Positions 1 to 9,123 of a DNA stretch of 64,000 nt are shown in pieces. Source of the DNA: Acidobacteriota bacterium (GTDB lineage: Bacteria; Acidobacteriota; Thermoanaerobaculia; Multivoradales; Multivoraceae); NCBI GenBank assembly GCA_003388555.1, contig QQVD01000004.1:84069-148068 (forward strand). Direction: 5' to 3'. Under the pieces are notes generated by a model that searched no databases, was not told the DNA's origin, and saw only the letters and a program-made list of their open reading frames with translations. How positions within the stretch are numbered: the stretch's first letter is position 1; each line of letters starts with the position of its first letter. Both the position numbers and the translations under genes were made by a program.

Positions 1-186
1 CGAGTCCTCCCGGGTCGGCTCGAGCAGTTCGATGCGGGTGCCCCCGACCGGCAGCATGGCGACGCGCACGCCCTCCTCGGCGACCTCCTCGATGGCCGCG
101 ACCTCGAGACCGAGATCCTCCCAGAAACGCCGCGCCTCTTCGATCGAGTGCACCGCGATCCCGATGTGATCCACCCCTGCGATCAT
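1..186 (-). CDS. mce: methylmalonyl-CoA epimerase, N-terminal part (gene runs off the window)
   Basis: This gene is absent from the ORF track because its 3' end lies beyond base 1. Sixty-two codons are visible, beginning MIAGVDHIGIAVHSIEEARR and continuing through RIELLEP. This is the first half of a glyoxalase/VOC-fold protein of the methylmalonyl-CoA epimerase type. The HIGIAV histidine and the glutamate in IELLEP match metal-ligand positions of the family. The enzyme interconverts the R and S forms of methylmalonyl-CoA in propionate and odd-chain metabolism. The ATG is preceded by a strong AGGAGG ribosome site. It follows meaB, a partner in the same pathway, after about 100 bases. Whether the missing C-terminal half is intact cannot be judged. 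Confidence 0.85.
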   Translation of the reverse strand, partial: MIAGVDHIGIAVHSIEEARRFWEDLGLEVAAIEEVAEEGVRVAMLPVGGTRIELLEPTREDS

Positions 187-221
187 CGAATCCCTCCTTC
201 GTGCTGCGAGATCTCAGGATC

Positions 222-257
222 TCAGTGCTGCCAAGAGCATCAGTGCTGCCAAGAGCG
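222..257. repeat. 18-bp tandem repeat, two copies, between mce and meaB
   Basis: The unit TCAGTGCTGCCAAGAGCA occurs twice head to tail with one mismatch in the last base. It is framed by two copies of GTGCTGCGAGA at 201-211 and 260-270. The array fills most of the meaB-mce spacer and has no evident coding role. Confidence 0.85.
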
Positions 258-287
258 CAGTGCTGCGAGACGCCGTTCCGCGCCACG

Positions 288-1274
288 CTATCGCTTCTGA
301 TCGCTGGCGGCGCCGCCGTCGGCCGTCTTCCGGCCGTGCAGCAACGCAGCGGTGATCCGACGGGCTGCGGCATAGGGGTCCTCGCCGGCCTCCACCGCTT
401 CGTCCAGCTCTCCCTGAGCCGATTCGTCGCGCCGCATCATCGCTGCGATCTCCTCCACCACCAGCGCCTCGACCCGTACCCGCAGCTGCTCCCTGCGACG
501 CAGCGTGAACGTTCCACTCTCGCGCAGCCAATCGTGATGTCGCGCCAGCGCCGCCAGCACCTCGTCGATCCCCTCGCCGCGGTGCGCCACGGTCATGACG
601 ATCTCCGGCCGCCGCTGGTCTCGAGGTCCCATGTCGAGCATCGTCTCGAGGTCGCGGCGGGTGCGCTCGGCGCCTTCGAGGTCGGACTTGTTGATCACGA
701 ACAGGTCGGCGACCTCGAGAACCCCGGCCTTGATCGCCTGGATGTCGTCGCCGAGCCCGGGCAGGGTGACCACCGCCACCGTGTCGACCGCGCCGATCAC
801 GTCGACCTCGTCCTGCCCGACCCCGACGGTCTCGACCAGGACCCAGTCGAAGCCGGCACCGTCGAGCAGCGCCACCGCGTCCCGCGTCGCCCCGGCCAGA
901 CCGCCCATCGCACCACGGGTCGCCATCGAGCGGATGTAGACCCCCGGGTCGGTGTAGTGGCGATGCATGCGCACCCGGTCGCCGAGGATCGCGCCGCCCG
1001 AGTAAGGGCTGGTGGGATCGACGGCGAGCACCGCCACCTCGAGGCCGGTTTCGCGCAACGAACCGATCAGCCGGTCGACCAGGGTGCTCTTGCCGGCCCC
1101 CGGGGGGCCGGTGATGCCGACCCGCCGGGCACGCCCCCCGCCGACCGCCCTCAGCAGCTCCCCGCGGCCCGGATCGCGGCTCTCCAGAGCGCTGAGCGCG
1201 CGACCGAGTGCGCGCGGATCGCGCTGCAGCACGCGCTCGACAGGGGGGAGCCGATCCGTCGCCGAAGCGGTCAC
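288..1274 (-). CDS. meaB: methylmalonyl-CoA mutase-associated GTPase MeaB
   Basis: MeaB is a P-loop GTPase of the SIMIBI class that protects and reloads the adenosylcobalamin cofactor of methylmalonyl-CoA mutase. The Walker A motif GPPGAGKST lies near residue 55, and the NKSD guanine-specificity motif is present. Length is 328 residues, normal for the family. The ORF track starts 44 codons earlier, but those codons lie inside the upstream gene and are Arg-rich. The GTG at 1274 overlaps the TGA of the SpoIID gene (GTGA) and has a GGGGAG site in front, so translational coupling is likely. The mutase subunits themselves are not in this window. The only pathway neighbour is the epimerase downstream. 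Confidence 0.93.
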   Translation of the reverse strand: MTASATDRLPPVERVLQRDPRALGRALSALESRDPGRGELLRAVGGGRARRVGITGPPGAGKSTLVDRLIGSLRETGLEVAVLAVDPTSPYSGGAILGDRVRMHRHYTDPGVYIRSMATRGAMGGLAGATRDAVALLDGAGFDWVLVETVGVGQDEVDVIGAVDTVAVVTLPGLGDDIQAIKAGVLEVADLFVINKSDLEGAERTRRDLETMLDMGPRDQRRPEIVMTVAHRGEGIDEVLAALARHHDWLRESGTFTLRRREQLRVRVEALVVEEIAAMMRRDESAQGELDEAVEAGEDPYAAARRITAALLHGRKTADGGAASDQKR

Positions 1275-3577
1275 TGCCCGCTCTCCCCGCCGGCGCCGGT
1301 GACACTCGGCGCCAGCACGGCGACGCGGGCGCCCTCGTAGTAGTGGGTGAGGATCTGTCGGTAGTCGTGGCCGTAGCGCGCCATGCCGACGGCGCCGACC
1401 TGGCACATGCCGACCCCGTGTCCCCAGCCGCGCCCCTGGAACAGGTAGCCCCCACGGTCATCGAGCCGCTGCATCGAGAAGAGGGTATCGGGGAGATCGA
1501 GCGTCCAGCGAATGGCCAGCCCCTCCAACGCCACCGCTCTACCCGATCTGTCGACGAGGCGCAGCTCGACGACGCGGCCGGAGCGCCCGCGCCGCATCAC
1601 GTCGATGGTGGCGAGGTCGAAGCCGGGAATCCGCTCGGCCACCTGACCACGCAGCTGTTCGAGGCTGCGGAAACGGCTCCAGGTGCCTCGATCTTCGAGC
1701 TCGGGCTCGGCGCGCCAGGGACCCGGCGCCAGCGCGGCGACCAGCCTGCCGGAGCGAACGAAGAGCAGCAGACGGTCGCCGGGAACCACTCGGGTCGACG
1801 CCACCGCCGCCGTCGCACCGCCCTCGCCGGCGGCGAAGAGCAGCAGGTCGTCGGACCGCTCGAGCTCGACCGTCCGCCACACCCGCTCCGAGGCTGCCGA
1901 GTCGCGGCCGTCTTCGGCTTCCGGCGCCGGTCCCGGAGTCAACGTCGCGGTGCGCGCCCGCAACGCGCCCGGCGGCAGCGCCAAGTGCTGCGCCTCGAGG
2001 ACCTCGAGGGCGCCGGTCCGTCGCGCCAGGGCCACGACCAGCCTGGCGCTCGTCACTTCGTCGAGCCGCGAGCCGTGCCCCGCGACTGCCGCCTCCGGCG
2101 CCCCTTCGAGGCCTGCGGTCTCTTCGATCAGGGCGTCGACGAGAGAGACCGCCGGCAACTCGAGGAGCTGGCGCTCCAGCACCAGGTCGAACTGGTCGCC
2201 GATCCACCGGCCGAGGCGCTCGATGCCGTCAGTGGCGCCCTCCGCGGCGGGCCGCGCAGGATCGTCGATCCAGGGAGCCTCGGGGAGCCGCACCGTCCGC
2301 GCCAGGGCCCTGAGATCCTCGATCAGCACCGGCAGCGTCTGCGCCGTGGAGACCGCCGGCGACCGGGCACCGAGCGCCGCCGCGAGGCCGAGCGCGAGGC
2401 CGACCCCGTCCGGCGCCGCGCCCGCCAGCCGGTGCGCGCCTCCCTCGATGCACGGCACGCCGACGAGGTGCAGCCCGTGCCGCTCCGGGAAGACCTGGTC
2501 GACGTCCTCGGTGTGACCGCCGCAGGTCGCGGTGTAGAGCGTCTCGGCGAGCTGGTCGCTGCGCCACAGCACCTCGCCTCGGGTCTCGGCGATCGCCCTA
2601 TCGGTCAGCGGATGCTCGGCGGAGCGGCCGCCATAGACCTGGCAGCGTGGAGTGGCGCAGAGATCGAACCCCTCGCCGGCGAATCCCCCGAGCTGGCTCA
2701 GGGTGTAGGTCCGCGCCGCGATCGCCTGCGCCTTCAGCGCCTCGAGATGCGGGTAGCTCTCCGGCCCCAGCTCCCGTGGCACGACCCCGCGCAGGTACTC
2801 CTCGAGATCGAGTTCGTTGATCAGGTTGATCCGACCGCGCTCGTTGAGGAAGAGCAGCAGGCGCCCGCGGTAGCGAACGCCGTCGACGTCGGCGCCCGAG
2901 GGGTGATCGATCTGCAGCCAAGGTCCGGGGAGCTGGCGCCGCTCTCCGGCGATCTCCAGGTCGAAGCTGCCGACGCCACCGGCGCTCGCCTCGCTGAACA
3001 CCCAGGTGCCCTGCATGCCGCGCAGCGTCAGCCCGTCGCGCAGCCGCTCGGCGGGGTCGCGGCGGGAGAAGGCACCGACCCGTACCCGGAAGAGGCCGGT
3101 CTGGGCGTCGAAGACTACCGATCCCACAACCTCGGTGCCGAGGGCCGCGGAGAGCTCTCCCGCCAGGTCGGCGGCGAGCGACCTCGCCTGACCCTCGTCG
3201 CGCAGCGCCGCAACCTGCACCCGGTAGGTGCGCGCGGCGGCGCCTCCCAGCGCCGGGCGCACGATCGCCGCCGCGTCGAGACGCAGCGGATCGCCCGCGG
3301 ACGGTCGCAGCACCGTGTCGCAGCAGCCGATCCGCCACTGCTCCAGGTCGCTGCGCAGTCCGACGCGAACGACGCCGGGGGCCGCCGCCACCGACTCGGC
3401 GGCGCCACCGGCAGCCGTCCGGTGGCCGGCGAAGGCGCCGCCGGCGAGAGCGAGCAGCAGGACCGCGGGGACCGAGAGCAGGACGATGGGCAGTGGGCCG
3501 GGGCCGTGGTGCCGGCGGCGGACGCTGCCGGGCCGCCCCGACGCTGGGTGCCGGTGTCGGGTGGCGGTTTCGCCCAT
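1271..3577 (-). CDS. SpoIID/LytB-domain protein with SPOR domain and split catalytic domain
   Basis: A 768-residue envelope protein. It has a membrane anchor near residues 29-50 and a SPOR-like peptidoglycan-binding segment (YRVQVAALRDEG to VRVGAF, roughly 115-195). The first part of a SpoIID domain follows (YLRGVVPRELGPESYP, AQAIAARTYTL, CGGHTEDVDQVF). The closing SpoIID signature GRGWGHGVGMCQVGAVGMA appears only near residue 720. A stretch of roughly 240 residues with no recognised motif separates the two parts. SpoIID proteins are lytic transglycosylases or amidase activators acting on stem-less glycan. No sporulation genes are nearby, so a role in wall remodelling is more likely. The ATG at 3577 follows a GAGG site and lies 10 bases after the preceding stop. 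The upstream extension in the ORF track overlaps the neighbour. Confidence 0.85.
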   Translation of the reverse strand: MGETATRHRHPASGRPGSVRRRHHGPGPLPIVLLSVPAVLLLALAGGAFAGHRTAAGGAAESVAAAPGVVRVGLRSDLEQWRIGCCDTVLRPSAGDPLRLDAAAIVRPALGGAAARTYRVQVAALRDEGQARSLAADLAGELSAALGTEVVGSVVFDAQTGLFRVRVGAFSRRDPAERLRDGLTLRGMQGTWVFSEASAGGVGSFDLEIAGERRQLPGPWLQIDHPSGADVDGVRYRGRLLLFLNERGRINLINELDLEEYLRGVVPRELGPESYPHLEALKAQAIAARTYTLSQLGGFAGEGFDLCATPRCQVYGGRSAEHPLTDRAIAETRGEVLWRSDQLAETLYTATCGGHTEDVDQVFPERHGLHLVGVPCIEGGAHRLAGAAPDGVGLALGLAAALGARSPAVSTAQTLPVLIEDLRALARTVRLPEAPWIDDPARPAAEGATDGIERLGRWIGDQFDLVLERQLLELPAVSLVDALIEETAGLEGAPEAAVAGHGSRLDEVTSARLVVALARRTGALEVLEAQHLALPPGALRARTATLTPGPAPEAEDGRDSAASERVWRTVELERSDDLLLFAAGEGGATAAVASTRVVPGDRLLLFVRSGRLVAALAPGPWRAEPELEDRGTWSRFRSLEQLRGQVAERIPGFDLATIDVMRRGRSGRVVELRLVDRSGRAVALEGLAIRWTLDLPDTLFSMQRLDDRGGYLFQGRGWGHGVGMCQVGAVGMARYGHDYRQILTHYYEGARVAVLAPSVTGAGGESGQ

Positions 3578-3587
3578 GCGCCGGTCC

Positions 3588-4412
3588 TCAGGTGCGCAGC
3601 TGGTGCATGCGGATCTCACGGCGGTAGTCGCGCACGCTGTCGAGAAGCACCGGACGCGCCATCTCGAAGAGGCGGCTGAGCAGCGGCGCGCCGATGCGCT
3701 GTTCGAGAGTCACCGCGATCGCCGCGTCGTCCGGCGGGTCCGCGGCACGGTCGAGGCTGCGCTGAGGTCGCGCAGACGGAGCCTCGAGCGCGAAGTTGGT
3801 GGTGAACAGGGTCGGCAGGCGCCGCGCGTAGCGGGTATTGACGATCAGATAGAGCAGATCGCGGACGAACGGCGTCGGCTTCTGCGCTCCGAGCTCGTCG
3901 AGCACCAGGACGTCGACGCTGCCGAGTGGATCGAGCAGCTGGCGCCGCGACTCCTCGCTCGTCGGGTCGAACGAGACCTGCATGCGATGCACCAGGGTGG
4001 TGAAGTCGACGAACCGGCCCGGCAGTCCGAAGCGACGCACCAGCTCGCGCAGGACAGCCACCGCGAGGTGGGTCTTGCCGACCCCGACGCGACCGACGAA
4101 GAGCAGACCGGACTGGCAGAAGGTGCCATCGCTGGCGAGGAAACCCTCGACGTACGACTGACAGGTCGCTCGCGCCCTGACCAGCTCTTCGCCGGCGACG
4201 CCGCCGTCGGCGACCAGGAAGTTCTCGAGCGTGCACTGCCGGTAGCGCTCGGGGATCCCGGTCTCTTCGAGCAGGCGCTCGCCTCGTTGCCTTCCACGGC
4301 AGTCACAGGGCCGGGCGGAGCCGCTGTCGAGACCGTCGTCCGGGGCCCTCGACACGATCCAGCCGCGGTCGCGACAGACGGTACAACGGTAGCGCGCCGG
4401 GGCATCGAGCAT
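3588..4412 (-). CDS. DnaC/IstB-like ATP-binding protein, probable helicase loader
   Basis: A 274-residue AAA+ protein. The N-terminus carries a likely zinc site (CTVCRDRG, then CDCRGRQ), as in DnaC/DnaI-type loaders. Walker A is GRVGVGKTHLA near residue 105, Walker B is VLVLDELG, and sensor residues follow in LFTTNF. The family loads the replicative helicase DnaB. IS21 IstB proteins share this ATPase core, but there is no IstA transposase or terminal repeat here, and the Cys-rich N-terminus argues for a chromosomal loader. It sits between hspR and the SpoIID gene on the same strand with short spacers, so it may be co-transcribed. The ATG has no clear ribosome site. Confidence 0.75.
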   Translation of the reverse strand: MLDAPARYRCTVCRDRGWIVSRAPDDGLDSGSARPCDCRGRQRGERLLEETGIPERYRQCTLENFLVADGGVAGEELVRARATCQSYVEGFLASDGTFCQSGLLFVGRVGVGKTHLAVAVLRELVRRFGLPGRFVDFTTLVHRMQVSFDPTSEESRRQLLDPLGSVDVLVLDELGAQKPTPFVRDLLYLIVNTRYARRLPTLFTTNFALEAPSARPQRSLDRAADPPDDAAIAVTLEQRIGAPLLSRLFEMARPVLLDSVRDYRREIRMHQLRT

Positions 4413-4471
4413 CGCGCGATGCTACCAGGGGTGGCGCCGCGAGGATGCCCTTCCGCAGTCGCTGCGACGGC

Positions 4472-4876
4472 TCAGGACTCGTCGCTCTCGGAATCGTCCG
4501 ACAGCGGCACCAGCGGGCCGCGGGTGATGCGCACCAGGGCGTGGGTGTGCTGCACGGTGGCCGTCACCGACCGGTTCCGCATCGCCTCGACCGCCCGATC
4601 CCTTTCAGCCTTCAGACGCTCGAGCTCGTCCTGGAGCCGCAGGATCACCTCGACTCCGGCCAGGTTGACCCCCATGTCGCGAGTCAGGGTGAGGATCGCC
4701 TCGAGCCGCTTGAGCGACGGCTCGTCGTACAGCCTGGTGTTGCCCTTGCTGCGTGGCGGATCGAGCAGACCCTCTCGCTCGTACAGACGCAGGGTCTGGG
4801 GGTGGATGTCGTAGCGCTCGGCCACGGCGCTGATCATGATCGTGCCGCCGCGCCGGTTGTCGCCTCGGGTGGCCAT
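4472..4876 (-). CDS. hspR: HspR-type MerR-family heat-shock repressor
   Basis: A 134-residue MerR-family regulator. The helix-turn-helix and wing (MISAVAERYDIHPQTLRLYEREGLL, then GNTRLYDE) closely match HspR of actinobacteria and relatives. A coiled coil follows (LQDELERLKAERDRAVEAM). HspR binds HAIR inverted repeats in front of chaperone operons and uses DnaK as co-repressor. It lies 84 bases downstream of dnaK on the same strand, which fits that feedback loop. ATG 4876 is preceded by GAGGAG. An internal ATG before ISAVAE is a possible alternative start. The usual grpE and dnaJ are absent between dnaK and hspR. Confidence 0.88.
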   Translation of the reverse strand: MATRGDNRRGGTIMISAVAERYDIHPQTLRLYEREGLLDPPRSKGNTRLYDEPSLKRLEAILTLTRDMGVNLAGVEVILRLQDELERLKAERDRAVEAMRNRSVTATVQHTHALVRITRGPLVPLSDDSESDES

Positions 4877-4960
4877 CGCTTCACTCCTCGCCGAAGGCTA
4901 CCGCGACCCGCGCCCCGCCGGGCCTGGACTGCCGGCGCGGGACACGGGTCGCGGATCGGC

Positions 4961-6868
<1,908 letters not shown>

Positions 6869-7310
6869 CTGTTCTCCTTGGATTCCGGGTCGATTCGAGA
6901 ATCGGTGAGGACTCGGGCCCTTTGGGGTGGTGCGGCCCGTGGCAACGAGGCGCGACCTGGTGGACTCCGTCCGGGGTTGTTTCGTGGTCTTGTGCCGATC
7001 TCCCCGTCGCCGGCCCTGACGCCGGACCCGAGTCCGCCGTCGGCGCGCGGTGACGGGAGTACCGACCGCCATCCGACCTGCGTGTGGACCTCGTGGCCGG
7101 CGCCGCGCGCTGGCCGTCTCGGAGCAGCGACTCCCTGGTCGCTGGCTGGCCCACCGGATCTCCGCCAGATTCCCTGGACCGCAGCCGCGGTCCCAGAGGA
7201 GGCCGATCGATCCGGCCGAAGGTTAGATGCTTAGCGAACTACAGTCAAGTCCGCCATCGCATGGATATTACAGTCTTCGACTAAGGTTTATTCCGCCGCG
7301 GCCACATCGC
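6869..7310. other. 442-bp intergenic region upstream of dnaK
   Basis: There is no convincing gene here. The part next to dnaK (6869-7200) is GC-rich and featureless. The distal part (7220-7290) is the most AT-rich stretch nearby and holds a candidate promoter reading into dnaK plus small dyads such as AGTC-GAA-GACT. No clear Rho-independent terminator is seen for the DUF4388 gene that ends at 7311. Confidence 0.6.
7220..7248 (-). promoter_or_regulatory. candidate dnaK promoter with imperfect HAIR-like dyad
   Basis: Read on the minus strand: TTGACT, a 17-base spacer, then TAACCT. The -35 box lies inside CTTGACT, which matches six of seven bases of the HAIR half-site CTTGAGT. After six bases comes CGCTAAG, a poor match to ACTCAAG. 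The position 350 bases from the dnaK start is distant, and the -10 is weak. Confidence 0.35.
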
Positions 7311-9119
7311 TCAGTCGAGCAGCACGACCGGCGCACTCCCGGGGCGTGCGTCGGGCTGGACGTACTTCGGATTGAGCAGGAAGTCGTCGACCACGGAGGC
7401 TGTCGCCGGCGGCAGCGGGGTGGAGATCTCGGCCTCGGACCCGGCCTCGAGCCGATAGCCCGAGCCCTCGAGCTGGTAGGCGACCCGACGGCCGTCGGCG
7501 GTCTGGAGGTCCTCCTCCGAGCACAGGTCGAGATCGACCAGGACCTCGAGATCGTCCGGGTACGTCCCGTAGACGAGGTGGTACGTGCGCAGCGCCTGGG
7601 CCAGCTTGGCGGTCGTCCGCCCCCAGGCCACCCTGCCTGCGATCTCTCCGAGCTCGCCCGTCTCGGAGACGCCGGGGACCGGTTGCAGCGAGCTGGATTC
7701 ACCAGCGACATGGCGGACCAGGAGCGCCAGCAGCAGCAACGCCAGGAAGCGCACCCCCCAGAGGTTGATCAGCCCCGCGAGGTGCTGGCCTTCGGCCGAC
7801 GCGCCGGGGTCGCCAGAGGGTGCGTAGGGGTCGTCCGCCGGGCCGTAGTCGTCGTCGGCCACGTCGTCCTGCACCAGCTCGCCCTCGACCACCAGCGGCC
7901 CGGATCCGAAGGTCGACCCCAGGTCGAGATCCGACCCTCCGCGGAGCAGCTCCTCGAGCGGCTCGTCGTCCAGCGGACCGTCGTCGAGGAGCGCTGGCGA
8001 GGCCTCCCTGGTGATCTCGACGTCGAGCGGACGTTTCGGCAGCTCGACCGCCAGCGGTCCGGCATCGAGGTCCGGTGGGGCCTCGAGCAGAGAGCCCAGC
8101 TGCCCGTCGTCGCCCAGCGACAGGAGCGAGTCCGCCGGCTCCTCGTCCGAGGCCGCGTCCACCGGGGCCGACTCCGGTGGTGACATCGGTACGGCGGACG
8201 GCTGCTCGTCGTCGAGCGGCTCGGCACGAACGCCGGACTCGGGCGTCTTCGCCGCGTCTCTGGCCACCGCCGGCGCCACCGGGGCGCTCTGCTTGGCCTG
8301 CGGACGGCGCCCGCGCGCACGGCCCTCACCGCTGAACTGGCGCTGCAGCAGACCGACGTAGGCGAGGTAGTGCAGCGCGAAACGAACCTGCCAGCCCTGC
8401 CTCGCGCCGTTCGGGATGAGCTCGCGGGTGCGGGTGCCCGAGCGCACGCGACGCATCACCTCGAGCTCCAGAGGCGTCAACAGGTGCACCTTCAGATCGT
8501 GATCGAAAGAGTCCTTGGAGGTGCGCTGGCGGAAACGTCCCTCGGCGTCGTCCGCCACCGTGTAGCCGCAGTCGAAGTCGGGCTCCAACGCGCCGAGAGG
8601 ACCGGCGACCCCCAGCTCCTCCACCGAGCGCAGCAGCAGCTCGCCGACGGTGAGGGGAACGACGCCGGACTGGAACGGGCTCTCGCCCCCCTCGACCCAC
8701 TGCAGCACGCCCTCCTGCCAGCGCAGCAGCTGCAGGCTGTGACGCAGTATCTGTTCGCGCACGCAGTCGAGTACCACGTGGCGCTCGAGCTTGCCGGCGG
8801 CGATCAGGGACTCCGAGATCAGCTGAGCATCGTCGCCGCGGGCCCGGGCGATCTCTCGGAAGGCCTCGGGCGCCAGCAGCCCACGCTGGGCGAGCACGTC
8901 CGAGAGCACCTCTTCCATGGTGCGGTTCATCGCATCGGCGGCGACGATGTCTCCCTTGCGGAAGGTGAGCGAAACCAGGTCGTCCTCGCCCTGCACCGCG
9001 AGCAGCCCGCTGGCATCGCTGCCGCCGAGGGAACGCAGGATCAGCACCAGTTGCGTCGGATCGACCGACTGCTCGAAGCTGGCGACGCTCAGCGGTGCGG
9101 GGACTTCGTGCGGGCTCAT
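7311..9119 (-). CDS. DUF4388-domain protein with C-terminal membrane anchor
   Basis: A 602-residue protein. The N-terminal ~250 residues resemble DUF4388 (PatA N-terminal type): SGLLAVQGEDDLVSLTFRKGDIVAAD, then a helical tail with ILRHSLQLLRWQEG. A long acidic, Pro-rich low-complexity region follows (LDDGPLDDEPLEELL). One membrane segment (FLALLLLALLVRHV) comes next, and then a ~100-residue globular end containing AQALRTYHLVYGTYPDDLEVLV, which resembles pseudopilin-like domains. DUF4388 proteins are commonly linked to signalling and gliding or pili regulation, but function here is unknown. ATG 9119 has GAGGT ahead and lies 5 bases from the end of the TPR gene, so the two are almost certainly co-translated. 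The ORF track start is within that neighbour. Confidence 0.75.
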   Translation of the reverse strand: MSPHEVPAPLSVASFEQSVDPTQLVLILRSLGGSDASGLLAVQGEDDLVSLTFRKGDIVAADAMNRTMEEVLSDVLAQRGLLAPEAFREIARARGDDAQLISESLIAAGKLERHVVLDCVREQILRHSLQLLRWQEGVLQWVEGGESPFQSGVVPLTVGELLLRSVEELGVAGPLGALEPDFDCGYTVADDAEGRFRQRTSKDSFDHDLKVHLLTPLELEVMRRVRSGTRTRELIPNGARQGWQVRFALHYLAYVGLLQRQFSGEGRARGRRPQAKQSAPVAPAVARDAAKTPESGVRAEPLDDEQPSAVPMSPPESAPVDAASDEEPADSLLSLGDDGQLGSLLEAPPDLDAGPLAVELPKRPLDVEITREASPALLDDGPLDDEPLEELLRGGSDLDLGSTFGSGPLVVEGELVQDDVADDDYGPADDPYAPSGDPGASAEGQHLAGLINLWGVRFLALLLLALLVRHVAGESSSLQPVPGVSETGELGEIAGRVAWGRTTAKLAQALRTYHLVYGTYPDDLEVLVDLDLCSEEDLQTADGRRVAYQLEGSGYRLEAGSEAEISTPLPPATASVVDDFLLNPKYVQPDARPGSAPVVLLD

Positions 9120-9123
9120 CGGC

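Noticed and set aside
1271-3577. Evidence for sporulation
   Set aside because: SpoIID/LytB domains occur widely in non-sporulating bacteria, and no other sporulation gene is in the window.
1208-3679. 823-residue plus-strand ORF opposite the SpoIID gene
   Set aside because: It is a shadow frame; the minus-strand protein has real motifs and the plus-strand one has none.
3588-4412. IstB of an IS21 element
   Set aside because: No IstA transposase, no terminal inverted repeats and no target duplication; the Cys-rich N-terminus fits a chromosomal helicase loader.
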